A DNA stretch of 64,000 nt from AP-15 sp963712825 (GCA_963712825.1 CAVQJP010000023.1:310001-374000); one strand, 5' to 3'. Positions 24,477 to 34,206 are shown, counted from the stretch's first letter. Numbers and translations are program-made. Notes: a model not told the origin generated them from the sequence alone.

Positions 24477-25319
24477 CTACTGCACCTGCTGCTTGAGCTT
24501 GGCCCAGCGGTCGAGGATCGGCAGGATCTGGTCGGCGCCTTCCGCGGGCAGGGTGACGTTGGCCCGCACCGCGCCCAGATCGCAAAACCGCTTCAGCTTG
24601 TCGGCGTCCTCGGGGGCGCCGCCGATCGTCACCGGCAGCGAATTGGGATCGCGCCCGGCGTCGACCGCCATCTGGCGGAAGCGCGGCATGTACTCCTCGG
24701 GGTTGCCGCTGCTGGCGTTCGGGTACCATCCGTCGCCATAGCGCACCGCGCGCCGCGCCGCCCACGGAAAGGCGCCGCCGAGAATGATCGGCGGCCACGG
24801 CTTCTGCACCGGCTTCGGCCAGGTCATCATCTGCGGGACCTTGACGATCTCGCCGTTGTACTCGGCCTTTGACTTGGTCCAGATCTCCTTCATCGCCTCC
24901 ATCTGCTCGCGCATCTTCTGCATGCGGGTGGCGAAGACCGTGCCGTGGCTCTCGATCTCCTCCTGGTTCCAGCCGCCGCCGATCCCGAACAGAAATCGGC
25001 CGCCGGAGACCTGGTCGATCGAGGCGACGAGCTTTGCGGTCTGGATCGTGTCGCGCTGGATGACGAGGCAGATGCCGGTCGCGAGCTTGAGCCGCCGGGT
25101 CGCGGCCGCCGCCGCGGTCAAGGTGACAAACGGGTCCATCACGTCGTAATAACGCTTGGCGAGCTCGCCGCCGCCCGGTGCGGGCGTCTTGCGCGGCACC
25201 GGGATGTGCGAATGCTCGGCCGCCCACAGCGAGTCGAAGCCGCGTTCCTCGAGCGCCACGGCGAGCTCGGCCGGAGTGATCGAGTAATCGGTGAAAAAGA
25301 TCGAAGCGCCGAATTCCAT
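24477..25319 (-). CDS. Luciferase-like (LLM class) F420- or flavin-dependent oxidoreductase
   Basis: 280 residues from the Met of MEFGASIFFTDYSITPAELA. The TIM-barrel LLM fold is shown by EERGFDSLWAAEHSHIP, LATGICLVIQRDTIQTAK and LFGIGGGWNQEE, followed by the WPPIILGGAFPWAARRA segment. Many relatives are called F420-dependent, but cofactor choice cannot be read from sequence alone. It stands alone between bfd and a LysR regulator. It is the first of three members of this superfamily in the window. Confidence 0.9.
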   Translation of the reverse strand: MEFGASIFFTDYSITPAELAVALEERGFDSLWAAEHSHIPVPRKTPAPGGGELAKRYYDVMDPFVTLTAAAAATRRLKLATGICLVIQRDTIQTAKLVASIDQVSGGRFLFGIGGGWNQEEIESHGTVFATRMQKMREQMEAMKEIWTKSKAEYNGEIVKVPQMMTWPKPVQKPWPPIILGGAFPWAARRAVRYGDGWYPNASSGNPEEYMPRFRQMAVDAGRDPNSLPVTIGGAPEDADKLKRFCDLGAVRANVTLPAEGADQILPILDRWAKLKQQVQ

Positions 25320-25424
25320 CGCCGGTCCCCGCTGGTTGGCTGTAGCAGCGATCCTAAGTGGCGCCGGTCCGCCCGGCAAGCCGGCGCGCAGGCTCGCGGG
25401 CCGCCGAGACTTTTCGGTGCCGGG

Positions 25425-26369
25425 TCACTCGGCGGCGGCGAACGAGGCGTCGAGCGATGACGGCGCGGGTTTGGTGTGCGGCGAGGCGCGGATCATGTCG
25501 ATCAAGCAGCGCAACGCCGCCGGCACCTGGCGCAGGCCGGGGTAGTAGATATAGAGCCCTTGCAGCGACACCGACCACTCGTCCAGGGCGCGGGTCAGCT
25601 GCCCCGAGCGCAAAAACGGCTCGGCCAGGGTTTCGATCGTATAGGCGACGCCGAGCCCGTCGACCGCGGCTCTGAGCGCCAGCTCGGGGTCGTTGACGGT
25701 GACCCGCCCGACGACCGAGACCCGCCGCGGCTTGCCGGCCTTTTCGAACGGCCATTCGATCGTGGCGCTGCCCGCGACCCGCCGATACTGGACGCAGTCA
25801 TGCCCGGCGAGGTCGTCGGGCGTGCGCGGCGGACGCCTTGTCGCGAAATATGCGGGCGAGCCGACCACGACCAGCTTCATCGGTCCGGTGACCCTGGCCG
25901 CGATCATGTCGGCCTCGGCGCGGTCCTGCGGACCAATCCCGGCGTCGAAGCCTTTGGCGACGATGTCGGCCGGCGCCTCGTCGAGATGCAATTCAAGCTG
26001 GACATCGGGGTAGGTCGACAAAAAGCGCCCCCAGATCGGCACGATCACCGCCGCGGCGGCGCTGTGGGTCGCATAGATGCGCAGCCGTCCGAACGGCCGG
26101 CTCCGTTCCTCGCCGAGATCCTCGAGCGCCGCCGAAATCTGCGCGACCGCGGGCCGCAGCCGCTCGACCAGCCGCAGTCCGGCATCGGTCAGCGACACGC
26201 TGCGCGTCGTGCGGTTGAGCAGGCGCACGCCGAGCCGCTCCTCCAGTTGGCGGATCGTATGGCTGAGTGCTGAAGGCGTGACGCCAAGACGCGACGCCGC
26301 CATTCGGAAGCTTCGGTGATCGGCAACCATAACAAACGCTGCGAGGGCGGCGATGTCACCCCTGCGCAT
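25425..26369 (-). CDS. LysR-family transcriptional regulator
   Basis: 314 residues. The winged helix-turn-helix is residues 1-60 (FRMAASRLGVTPSALSHTIRQLEERLGVRLLNRTTRSVSLT), followed by a periplasmic-binding-like effector domain (about 90-295). It is divergent from the emrA/emrB-type pair with 109 bases between the starts, the standard layout for a LysR protein that controls the neighbouring genes and itself. The effector is unknown. Confidence 0.94.
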   Translation of the reverse strand: MRRGDIAALAAFVMVADHRSFRMAASRLGVTPSALSHTIRQLEERLGVRLLNRTTRSVSLTDAGLRLVERLRPAVAQISAALEDLGEERSRPFGRLRIYATHSAAAAVIVPIWGRFLSTYPDVQLELHLDEAPADIVAKGFDAGIGPQDRAEADMIAARVTGPMKLVVVGSPAYFATRRPPRTPDDLAGHDCVQYRRVAGSATIEWPFEKAGKPRRVSVVGRVTVNDPELALRAAVDGLGVAYTIETLAEPFLRSGQLTRALDEWSVSLQGLYIYYPGLRQVPAALRCLIDMIRASPHTKPAPSSLDASFAAAE

Positions 26370-26478
26370 TCATGAATACTCCTCAGCACCGCGTACGACA
26401 GGCATGGGATTTTCGCTCCGCTCCACCGTCAACATTTGGGGGGACGGAAACCGCTGGACAATCATCATAGGAGAGCCT

Positions 26479-27774
26479 ATGCCCGCCGACCGCAACTCGG
26501 CTGCGCCGGACGCGGATGTTCTCGAAGCGTCGCCGCAAGCCCGCACCACCCCTGACCGGCAGTGGGAGCGGCCGGCGGACCGGTCGCCGGCGCCCGCCGC
26601 GCGAGCACCCGCGCCCGAGCCGTCCGCCGCGGAGCAGGAGAAGCCAAAATCGCCGCGACGGCGCTGGCTGCGCTGGGCGCTTTTCCTGTTGCTGCCGATC
26701 GTGCTGATCGTCGGCGCCTATCTCTACTTCGAGGGCGGCGCCTACATGTCGACCGACGACGCCTATGTCGAGGCCGACAAGGTCGGGCTGTCGACCGATG
26801 TTTCCGGTCTGGTCAAGGCGATCGAGGTCAAGGACAACCAGCACGTCGTAACCGGACAGCCGCTGTTTCGGCTCGATCCGTTGCCGTTCCAGCTCAAATT
26901 GGACCAGGCCCAGGCGCAGCTCGGTCTTGTCCGAGACAATCTCGACGCGCTCAAAGCCAATTACCAGAACATGCAGGCGCAGATCGTGCAGGCACAGGAC
27001 CAGATCGCCTTCAATCAGCGCCAATATGTGCGCCAACAAATTCTCGCGCGGGAACAGTTTGCTCCGCAGACGGCATTGGACCAGGCTTGGATCAATTTGA
27101 GGACTTCGCAGCAGACGCTGGCTTCGGACAAGGCTCAGCTGGCTGCGATCATTGCGAACCTCGATGGCAACCCGAATATCCCGATCGAGCAGCACCCGCA
27201 ATATCGGCAAGCGCTGGCTCAGCGCGACGAGGACGCCCGAGAGCTGCGCGACACGGTGGTCAGGGCGCCATACGACGGGACGGTGACGAACGTGCCCTCG
27301 TTGGAGCCCGGGATGTACCTGCCGGCTTCGACCACCGGCTTTTACCTCGTCGACACCGACCGGGTCTGGGTCGAGGCCCAGCCCAAGGAAACCGAGTTGA
27401 CCTATGTGCGCCCCGGCCAGCCGGCCACGGTCGCGGTCGACACCTATCCCGGCCGCAAATGGCACGGCACCGTCGTCAGCATCGCACCGGCGGCGCAATC
27501 CGAGTTTTCGCTGCTGCCGGCTGAAAACACCAGCGGCAACTGGGTCAAGGTCGTCCAGCGCATCCCGATGCGGGTGCAGGTCGACAACGGCCAAAACGCC
27601 GTGCCGCCGCTGCGCGCGGGGATGAGCGTCGAGGTCTCGGTCCACACCGGCCACAAGCGCGGGCTGCCGCATTTTCTGACCGCGCTGTTCGGCGGCGGCA
27701 AGTCGACCAGCGGCACCGCAAACAGCGGCACCGCCAACAACGCCAGCGCGAACAACCGCAAGGCCGCCGGCTGA
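26479..27774 (+). CDS. emrA: HlyD-family membrane fusion protein of an EmrAB-type efflux pump
   Basis: 431 residues from the ATG with AGGAGAG upstream. A Pro/Ala-rich cytoplasmic leader (1-60) is followed by a TM at about 64-84. Next comes a biotinyl-lipoyl-like half (YMSTDDAYVEADKVGLS, typical of EmrA), a coiled-coil hairpin (about 135-235), and the barrel VRAPYDGTVTNVPSLEPGMYL. The periplasmic adaptor links the EmrB-type pump to an outer-membrane channel; no outer-membrane gene is adjacent. The C-terminal tail is rich in Asn, Ser, Gly and Thr. The stop overlaps the next start (TGATG). Confidence 0.93.
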   Translation: MPADRNSAAPDADVLEASPQARTTPDRQWERPADRSPAPAARAPAPEPSAAEQEKPKSPRRRWLRWALFLLLPIVLIVGAYLYFEGGAYMSTDDAYVEADKVGLSTDVSGLVKAIEVKDNQHVVTGQPLFRLDPLPFQLKLDQAQAQLGLVRDNLDALKANYQNMQAQIVQAQDQIAFNQRQYVRQQILAREQFAPQTALDQAWINLRTSQQTLASDKAQLAAIIANLDGNPNIPIEQHPQYRQALAQRDEDARELRDTVVRAPYDGTVTNVPSLEPGMYLPASTTGFYLVDTDRVWVEAQPKETELTYVRPGQPATVAVDTYPGRKWHGTVVSIAPAAQSEFSLLPAENTSGNWVKVVQRIPMRVQVDNGQNAVPPLRAGMSVEVSVHTGHKRGLPHFLTALFGGGKSTSGTANSGTANNASANNRKAAG

Positions 27775-29312
27775 TGGCAGCCGCCGGCATGGCGGGCGCG
27801 TCGGCCGCGCCCAACCGGCTCGCGATCACCGCCGTCGTCGGGCTCGCGACGATCATGCAGGCGCTCGACACGACGATCGCCAATGTCTCGCTGCCCTACA
27901 TCCAGGGCAGCGTCTCGGCCAACCAGGACGAGATCGAATGGGTGCTGACCTCCTACGTCGTCGCCGCGGCGATCATGACGCCGCCGACCGGCTATCTCGC
28001 CAATCGCTTTGGCGTCAAGCGGCTGTTCATGGTCTCGGTGGTCGGCTTCACGCTCGCCTCGATGCTGTGCGGGCTGGCGGGTTCGCTGGTCCAGATCGTT
28101 TTTTTCCGGCTGGTGCAGGGCGCCTTTGGGGCGGCGCTGGTGCCGCTTTCCCAGGCGGTGCTGCTCAACATCTATCCGCGGGAAAAGCAGGGCTCGGCCA
28201 TGGCGTATTGGGGGATGGCCATCATGGTCGGCCCGATCGTCGGCCCGGTTCTCGGCGGCTGGCTGACCTACAACTACAGCTGGCGCTGGGATTTTTACAT
28301 CAACGTGCCGATCGGCGCTCTCGCCTTGATGGGCCTGTACTGGTTCCTTCCCGAAACCAAAAAAACCAACGACAAGCTCGACTGGTTCGGCTTTGCCACC
28401 TTGAGCGTGGCGATCGGCGCGCTGCAGCTCCTGCTCGACCGCGGCGAGGAGCTTGATTGGTTCGGCTCGCGGGAAATCATCATTGAAGCGGTGGTGAGCG
28501 CGTCGGCCTTCTGGCTGTTTCTGGTGCAGACAATGACGGCGCGGGCGCCCTTCGTTAACCCGAAGCTGTTTGGCGACCGCAACTTTGCCGCCGGCATGCT
28601 GACGGTGTTTCTGGTCGGGGTTACGTTTTTTGCCCCGTTGGCCCTGCTGCCGCTCTATCTGCAGGATCTGATGGGGTATCCGATAATGACCGCGGGTCTC
28701 GTCATGGCGCCGCGGGGTGTCGGCACTCTGTTCGCGATGATGCTCGTCGGGCAGCTGATCGGGCGGGCGGACACGCGTGTGCTGCTCGGGATCGGGCTCG
28801 CGCTGACCGCCTGGGCGATGTGGGACATGACCCATTGGACGCCCGACGTCTCGGAATGGACCGTCGGCCTCAACGGCGTCATTCAGGGCGCCGGCCTGGG
28901 CTTTCTGTTTGTTCCGCTCAGCGCGACCTCTCTGGCGACATTGGCGCCGCAGCATCGGACCGAGGGCGCGGGCTTGTTCAACCTGTCCCGCAATATCGGG
29001 TCGAGCATCGGGGTCTCGATCGTCTCGAGCCTGCTGGTCAGCGAAACCCAGGTGAACCACGCCATAATCGGGGGGTACGTCACCCCGGTCAACCGCCTGT
29101 TCGCAGCCCCGACGATTGCGCATCTGCTGAGCCCGTTCACGGCCGCGGGGCGTGCGGCGCTCGACGCGACGGTGACCTTGCAGGCGCAGATCATCGCCTA
29201 TATCGACGATTTCAAGCTGTTGATGATCGTCACCATCGCCGCGTTCCCGCTGCTCCTGTTCTTCCGCCGGCCTGGGGCGGGCTCAGACCAGCCGACGCCG
29301 GTCGCGCACTGA
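27774..29312 (+). CDS. emrB: DHA2-family MFS drug efflux permease (EmrB-like)
   Basis: 512 residues, about 14 hydrophobic segments. DHA2 motifs are present: ALDTTIANVSLPYIQGSVSA near the N-terminus, the motif A region around YLANRFGVKRLF, and GPIVGPVLGGWL (motif C). It is a proton-driven exporter of hydrophobic compounds working with the adaptor just upstream, to which it is translationally coupled. It is probably controlled by the divergent LysR gene. Confidence 0.94.
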   Translation: MAAAGMAGASAAPNRLAITAVVGLATIMQALDTTIANVSLPYIQGSVSANQDEIEWVLTSYVVAAAIMTPPTGYLANRFGVKRLFMVSVVGFTLASMLCGLAGSLVQIVFFRLVQGAFGAALVPLSQAVLLNIYPREKQGSAMAYWGMAIMVGPIVGPVLGGWLTYNYSWRWDFYINVPIGALALMGLYWFLPETKKTNDKLDWFGFATLSVAIGALQLLLDRGEELDWFGSREIIIEAVVSASAFWLFLVQTMTARAPFVNPKLFGDRNFAAGMLTVFLVGVTFFAPLALLPLYLQDLMGYPIMTAGLVMAPRGVGTLFAMMLVGQLIGRADTRVLLGIGLALTAWAMWDMTHWTPDVSEWTVGLNGVIQGAGLGFLFVPLSATSLATLAPQHRTEGAGLFNLSRNIGSSIGVSIVSSLLVSETQVNHAIIGGYVTPVNRLFAAPTIAHLLSPFTAAGRAALDATVTLQAQIIAYIDDFKLLMIVTIAAFPLLLFFRRPGAGSDQPTPVAH

Positions 29313-29390
29313 CCGGACCGCTGCATTAGAGCGGGCCTCACCGCCGGATCAATATTGCGCTCTGCAGTATTGGTCGCCCACCATCTCGCC

Positions 29391-29494
29391 GTCATACCCG
29401 CCAAGCGAGTATCGAGAGCAGCCCACACCTCGATTGCAATCCCCCGTTCGGGCCACGGGAAGGCTCTGGGCTTCCGCTTTCGCGGGGCGACGGA
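29391..29494. repeat. Degenerate palindromic repeat, type C-like
   Basis: GTCATACCCGCCAAGCG at the left and CCGCTTTCGCGGGGCGACG at the right are imperfect inverted repeats of the kind seen at 48207-48392. It lies in the 247-bp gap between the convergent efflux permease and lyase-superfamily genes. No other element is visible in that gap. Confidence 0.5.
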
Positions 29495-29559
29495 AGAGAG
29501 CGCGCGAGACTGGTCTGGTTGATTAATGCCGCTTCAGCAAATCCCGATCCGGCGCAAAT

Positions 29560-30918
29560 CTATCCGCCAATCTCGACGGCGAGGGTGCGGGCGCGCTGGG
29601 CGGCGTCGCGCGCCATCTCGGCGCAGAGCCCGGTATAGAGGGTCGGGTCGAGCAACGCCCTGATCGCCGGCGGGTCGAGATGCGCCGACACCCGCGGGTC
29701 GGCGGCGAGCAACTCGGCAAACGGCCGGTCCTCGACAAAGGCGGCTTGAGCCGCGTCATAGACGACATCGTGCGCGTGCTGCCGGCCGATCGCACCGCCG
29801 AGGTTCAGCATCACCGCCTCGGCCATGATCAACCCGCCGCCCAAATCGAGGTTCCGGCGCATGCGCTTGGGATCGAGCCGCAGCCCGCGCATCACCTCGA
29901 CGAGGCGGGCCAGCATGTCGCCCATCGCGATCGCGGCGCGCGCCTCGGCTGCTTCCATGATCAGGCTGGTCGTGCGGTCGGCCTCGTGCTCGGTCTGCAT
30001 CGCCTCCAAGGCGAGCGGCACGCAGGCGCGCACCTCGGCGGCCGCGGCGATGATATCCTGGCACAATTTCGGGTTGCGCTTTTGCGGCATTGTCGAGCTG
30101 CCGACGGTGCCGGGCGGCACCGGCTCCTCGACCTCGCCAAACTCGGTCTTCATCAAGGTGTAGATTTCGCGCGCGATCTTGCCCGCGGTTGCGGCGACAA
30201 GGCCAAACAAACAGATGTTCTCGGCCAGATGGTCGCCGATCGTGCGCGCCGGCACCCGCATCGGCACCATGCCGAGCAGCCGCCCGATCCCTTCCTGCAC
30301 CCTGGGCCCGTGCGCGCCGAGCGAGGCGAAGGTGCCCGCACCCCCGCCCAGCATCGCGACAAAAAGCCGGGGTGCGGCTTGGCGCAGCCGCTCGACATGG
30401 CGGATCATCTCGTCGATCCACACAGCGGGCTTGTAGCCGAAGGTTGCCGGCACCGCGTGCTGGCCATGGGTACGCCCGGCGATCGGCATGTCGGCGCCGC
30501 GCTCGGCAAGGTCGGCCATCGCGGAAAGCGCCTCGCCGATCAGCCGCAGCAGCACCCGGTGCGCGTCGCGCAACACCAGGAGGTCGCCGGTCTGGGTGAT
30601 GTTCTGGGTCGTTGCCCCCCAATGCACCCAGCCGCCATGGGGCTCGCCGACGACGCGGGAGAGCTCCCAGACCAGCGGCACGATCGTGTGGCCGGTGCGG
30701 GCAAAGCCCTCGTCTATATGGGCGCGGTCGAGGAGATCGAGCCGCGCCTTCTGCGCGATCGCGTCCGCCGCCGCGGCCGGGACGATGCCAAGCTCGGCCT
30801 CGGCCTTGGCCAAGGCCGCCTCGACATCGAGCCAGGACTGCCAGCGGTTTTCCTGGGTGTAAAGCGCCCGAATCCCCGGATCTGAAACCCGCGACGCGGT
30901 CGGCAGCTCGTCAGTCAT
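29560..30918 (-). CDS. Adenylosuccinate lyase / 3-carboxymuconate cycloisomerase superfamily enzyme
   Basis: 452 residues, all-helical superfamily fold. The signature GSSTMPQKRNPKLCQD (about 285) is intact, with the catalytic His in AGRTHGQHAVPATFGYK (about 155) and HWGATTQNITQTGD (about 100). The C-terminal domain RPFAELLAADPRVSAHLD is of the type in PurB and CMLE relatives. HGATTQDI-like text and lack of purine genes nearby fit 3-carboxymuconate cycloisomerase or a related lyase better than PurB, but this is inference. It stands alone. Confidence 0.85.
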   Translation of the reverse strand: MTDELPTASRVSDPGIRALYTQENRWQSWLDVEAALAKAEAELGIVPAAAADAIAQKARLDLLDRAHIDEGFARTGHTIVPLVWELSRVVGEPHGGWVHWGATTQNITQTGDLLVLRDAHRVLLRLIGEALSAMADLAERGADMPIAGRTHGQHAVPATFGYKPAVWIDEMIRHVERLRQAAPRLFVAMLGGGAGTFASLGAHGPRVQEGIGRLLGMVPMRVPARTIGDHLAENICLFGLVAATAGKIAREIYTLMKTEFGEVEEPVPPGTVGSSTMPQKRNPKLCQDIIAAAAEVRACVPLALEAMQTEHEADRTTSLIMEAAEARAAIAMGDMLARLVEVMRGLRLDPKRMRRNLDLGGGLIMAEAVMLNLGGAIGRQHAHDVVYDAAQAAFVEDRPFAELLAADPRVSAHLDPPAIRALLDPTLYTGLCAEMARDAAQRARTLAVEIGG

Positions 30919-31406
30919 GGAGAGATCCTCGACAGGGAATATATATCCGAGCTGCTAACCTACGCCGGGCGGCGCGGTCGGCAGAACCCCGATTGCACCT
31001 CAGCCGCGCGACGGCCGCCGTTGAGAGCGCTGGTTTAATCCTTTTAACATCTTGAGCAGTTGCCGACTGATGTCTCATCATTGGAATAAACCGGCCGCGC
31101 GGCGGGACCTGCGCCCCAATCTCTGCGCCTTCCACCACGGAACGACCGTTATTGCGATGACGGTCAATCCGGGCGCGGGGATTTCGGCAGCGTCGAGTCC
31201 CGGCGGCATCCAGCTTTGCCGGCCGGGACGACGCCGATTTGGTCGGCGCCCGTGTCGGCTCTCGTCGCCTTCTGCGTGAGTGACGGCCCCGAGCCGAATC
31301 TTGAACGCAACCTCCCCGCGGGCGTCGGCGTCGAGATCAAAGCAGAATGCGTAAGGCCCGTCCCTCGTGGAGCGTATGTCCGACCGAGCGGCCGTTCGGA
31401 TGCGCG
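30919..31406. other. 488-bp intergenic region without a recognised gene
   Basis: This lies between the lyase-superfamily start and the end of the MFS gene. An imperfect hairpin with 7-bp arms (TCCCGGC at 31198-31204 and GCCGGGA at 31222-31228) is the only clear structure. Short reading frames here have no ribosome binding site and no recognisable motif. Confidence 0.5.
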
Positions 31407-32609
31407 TCAGCCGCGCCCAAATTCATGCCGCGGAAAACGAAAAGTCAGCGCGGCGGCGAGGACGATGACGCCGGAAACGGCCGGCGCTGCGAAGCCCGAG
31501 GCGGCCAGCCCGGTCGCGTCCCAGATCGCGCCGCCGGCGAGCGGCACCAGGCACGACAAGGTGTAGCCGATCGCGAACATCCCGGCCGAGAGGCGGTGGA
31601 TGTCGTGCGCCTCGACCAGTTGCGGCGGCAGCGCCAAGGTCGCGATCAGCGTGAACGCGCAGCAAAACCCGATCATCGCGGCGCCGGCGACCTTCAGCCA
31701 CGGCCCCGCCATCAGCAGCGCGGCGATGCCGAGCAGCCCCGCGACTTGCATGCCGACGACCATCGGCTTGCTGGCGCCGACGCGCCGCGCCGCCATCAGC
31801 AGCAGCAGCGAGGCCGGCAGCTGCCCGAGGTTGAGCGCGCTGAGCCCGGCGGTGACGAGGCCGGGGCGGCCGATTGCGTGCAGGTAATCCGGGATCAAGG
31901 CATTGGAGGCGAAATAGAGCCCGCCGGTGCCGCCCAGCATCAGCCCGAGCTGCCAGGTCGGCAGGCGGTGCCAATCGGGCCACCAGCGCGCCGGGACAGC
32001 GCCGCGCGCGGCCGCGCGCGACGGCTTCGGGCAGGCCACCAGCAGCAGTGCCGTCATCGCGACCGGGACGGCCCATACGGCGAAGCTCGCCGGCCAGCTG
32101 CCGCCGACCAGCGGCAGGACCAATGGGATCGTCAGCGCCACCGGCAGCGCCTCGCCGATCAGCAGCCCGTTGGCGTAGACCGCGGTGGCGAAACCCGGCC
32201 GTCGCGGAAACCACTCGCCGACCAGCGCCGGCAGCGCCGGCTGCACGACCGCGACCCCCGCCGCCATCAGAAAAGTCATCGCGAACAGCATCGGCGCCGA
32301 CGGCCCGAGGCCGCGCGCCGCCGACGCCGCGGCGACGACCAGCAGCCCGGCGATCGCCGCCCGCCGCGCGCCGAGGCGCGCGATCAACAGCGAGCCGGGG
32401 ATCGCCGCGATCCCGAACAGCAGCACCGGCAGGCCGGACAATGCCCCGACTGCTCGTTCGCTGAGCGCGAAGTCGCGGTGGATCAGCGGCAAAACCGGCG
32501 GCACGGCGAGAACCGTCAACCGCAAATCGGCGCCGACGAGCCACAGCACCGCCGAGAGCAGCAGCAGGGAAAGCGGTGAGCGTGCATCCGGCTCAGGGCG
32601 CCCGGACAT
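31407..32609 (-). CDS. MFS transporter, CynX/NimT-like
   Basis: 400 residues from the ATG at 32609 (a TTG at 32624 overlapping the preceding stop is also possible). It has about 12 hydrophobic segments. SLLLLSAVLWLVGADLRLTVLAVPPVLPLIHRDF resembles the CynX/NimT subfamily of cyanate or nitroimidazole permeases, which contains many carriers of unknown small organic anions. It is the last gene of the DUF1445-DUF4392-murL-murD2 run, 11 bases after the lipoprotein stop, so a link to D-glutamate or 5-oxoproline movement is possible but unproven. Confidence 0.88.
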   Translation of the reverse strand: MSGRPEPDARSPLSLLLLSAVLWLVGADLRLTVLAVPPVLPLIHRDFALSERAVGALSGLPVLLFGIAAIPGSLLIARLGARRAAIAGLLVVAAASAARGLGPSAPMLFAMTFLMAAGVAVVQPALPALVGEWFPRRPGFATAVYANGLLIGEALPVALTIPLVLPLVGGSWPASFAVWAVPVAMTALLLVACPKPSRAAARGAVPARWWPDWHRLPTWQLGLMLGGTGGLYFASNALIPDYLHAIGRPGLVTAGLSALNLGQLPASLLLLMAARRVGASKPMVVGMQVAGLLGIAALLMAGPWLKVAGAAMIGFCCAFTLIATLALPPQLVEAHDIHRLSAGMFAIGYTLSCLVPLAGGAIWDATGLAASGFAAPAVSGVIVLAAALTFRFPRHEFGRG

Positions 32610-32620
32610 GACGGCGACCC

Positions 32621-32878
32621 TCAAAAGCCGCGGCTAGGATGCTCGCAGGCGAAATAGGCGATGTTGTTGGACGAGTTGAGAAAGCGCGGCACCTTTTCAT
32701 AGCGCGCGCAATGCACTCTCGCCACCTCCGACGCCGCGGCGAGGTCGTGGCTGTAGCCGACCTGGGCCTCGTTGGCGTTGCCGGCCGACAGATAGGGCTT
32801 TTCGACGCATCCGGCGGCGGCGACGCCGAACAGCACCAGTGCGGACCCGGCCAGCAGTCGTGCTGAACGCGCGTTCAC
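32621..32878 (-). CDS. Small lipoprotein coupled to murD2
   Basis: 85 residues from a GTG whose first bases overlap the murD2 stop (GTGA). The signal peptide (ARLLAGSALVLFGVAAAGC) ends in a clear lipobox with Cys23. The mature part is about 62 residues, rich in Ala, Asn and Tyr, with two more Cys (VHCARYEK and IAYFACEHP) that could pair in the periplasm. No family is recognised. The close coupling suggests a cell-envelope role alongside the two peptidoglycan enzymes. A longer upstream start would run through murD2 and has no support. Confidence 0.8.
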   Translation of the reverse strand: MNARSARLLAGSALVLFGVAAAGCVEKPYLSAGNANEAQVGYSHDLAAASEVARVHCARYEKVPRFLNSSNNIAYFACEHPSRGF

Positions 32879-34206
32879 CGCGGCGGTTCTCCGTCCCTTC
32901 CGGCCAAACCCGCCTCGGCTGCAAAATCGCGCCCACGCTCGGCGAAGTCGCGGTAGTAGCCATAGCTCGGCGCTGCCGGCGACAGCAGTACGACCCCGCC
33001 CGCGGGCGTCGCTTGCCGGGCAAGTGCGACCGCCTCGGCCATCGAGCGGGCGAGCGCGGCTTCTGGTCGCCCGCCGGCGGCGCGCACCGCGGCGCAAATG
33101 CGCTCGCCGCTGACGCCGAGACAGATGACCATGCGAACCGTGCTCCCAGCGAGCCTGGCGGCGAGCTTGCCGTAGTCGATGCCGCGGTCGTAGCCGCCGA
33201 CGATCAACGTGATGTCATGGCCGCCGTAAACCTCCAACGCCGCGATCGTCGATTCGGGCGCGGTCGAGATGCTGTCGTCGACATAAAGAACACCGCCGAT
33301 CTCGCCGATCTCCTGCTGGCGGTGCGGCAATGCACAAAAATCGCTGGTGGCGGCGAGCGCCGTGGCGGGGTCGAGCCCCAGCACTTTGGCGACGGTCAGC
33401 GCCGCGCAAACATTCGAGAGATTGTGCGGTCTTGCGAGATAGCGATTGCGTACGAAACCGATCCGCGTGCGGCGATCGAAGATTTCGCCGCCGCGGACGT
33501 GAAACCCGCTTTCGTTGTTGAACCAATACTGGCCGAATTCCCGGGCCGGAACCGCGTCGCGGTTGACAATGGCAGCGCCGCTGCGGCGCAGCACATTGAG
33601 CTTGTCGCGGTAATAGGCCGCGAGCGTGCGGTGCCAGTCGAGGTGCTCGGGGAACAGCGAGGTCAGCACCGCGATGTCGCACCGGCCGTCAAAATCCGCG
33701 GCCTGGTAGCTCGACACCTCGATGACCGCGTACTCGACCGCGCTCGGATCGATCTCGGTGACCGGGACGCCGATATTGCCGGCGAGCGCCGCCTTGCGGC
33801 CGAGCCCGCGCAGGATGTGCGCGATCAGCGAGGCGGTCGTGCTCTTGCCCTTGGTGCCGGTGACGCAGACCGTCCGGATGTTTGGCCCTTCGGCAAACCA
33901 CAAATTCAACAGCGAGGTGACCTCGACGCCATTTTCCTGCGCCAGTGAGATCTCGGGGCGATAAAGGCTGACGCCCGGCGATTTGACCAGCACGTCAATA
34001 TGCTTGAGGGCATGTCCGATCGCGTCCGAGCCACAGGCACATTCGATGTTGCTGAGCTCGGTCGGCGCCGACGCATCGCCGGAATCGTCCAGCAGCAGCA
34101 ATCGGAGGCGAGGGTGACGGGCGCGCAGGAATTCGATTGCGGCCCGGCCTTCGCGGCCGAGCCCCCAGATCGCCACCCGCGCCGCGCCAAGGTCAGCCGC
34201 ACGCAT
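32875..34206 (-). CDS. murD2: UDP-N-acetylmuramoyl-L-alanine--L-glutamate ligase (MurD2-type)
   Basis: 443 residues of the Mur ligase family. The N-terminal Rossmann-like domain has VAIWGLGREG. The central ATPase has the P-loop GTKGKST at 117-123 (Lys in place of the usual Asn of GTNGKST) and GNIGVPVTE, followed by the carbamylated-Lys region. The C-terminal domain contains SISTAPESTIAALE and LIVGGYDRGIDY. It is 14 bases overlapped with murL, its known partner. MurD2 enzymes add L-Glu, not D-Glu, to UDP-MurNAc-L-Ala in Xanthomonas. The assignment as MurD2 rather than ordinary MurD rests mainly on the murL neighbour. Confidence 0.9.
   Translation of the reverse strand: MRAADLGAARVAIWGLGREGRAAIEFLRARHPRLRLLLLDDSGDASAPTELSNIECACGSDAIGHALKHIDVLVKSPGVSLYRPEISLAQENGVEVTSLLNLWFAEGPNIRTVCVTGTKGKSTTASLIAHILRGLGRKAALAGNIGVPVTEIDPSAVEYAVIEVSSYQAADFDGRCDIAVLTSLFPEHLDWHRTLAAYYRDKLNVLRRSGAAIVNRDAVPAREFGQYWFNNESGFHVRGGEIFDRRTRIGFVRNRYLARPHNLSNVCAALTVAKVLGLDPATALAATSDFCALPHRQQEIGEIGGVLYVDDSISTAPESTIAALEVYGGHDITLIVGGYDRGIDYGKLAARLAGSTVRMVICLGVSGERICAAVRAAGGRPEAALARSMAEAVALARQATPAGGVVLLSPAAPSYGYYRDFAERGRDFAAEAGLAGRDGEPPR

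Noticed and set aside
31052..31566. Short plus-strand frames before the MFS gene end
   Set aside because: No motifs or ribosome binding site; the second is antisense to the MFS C-terminus.
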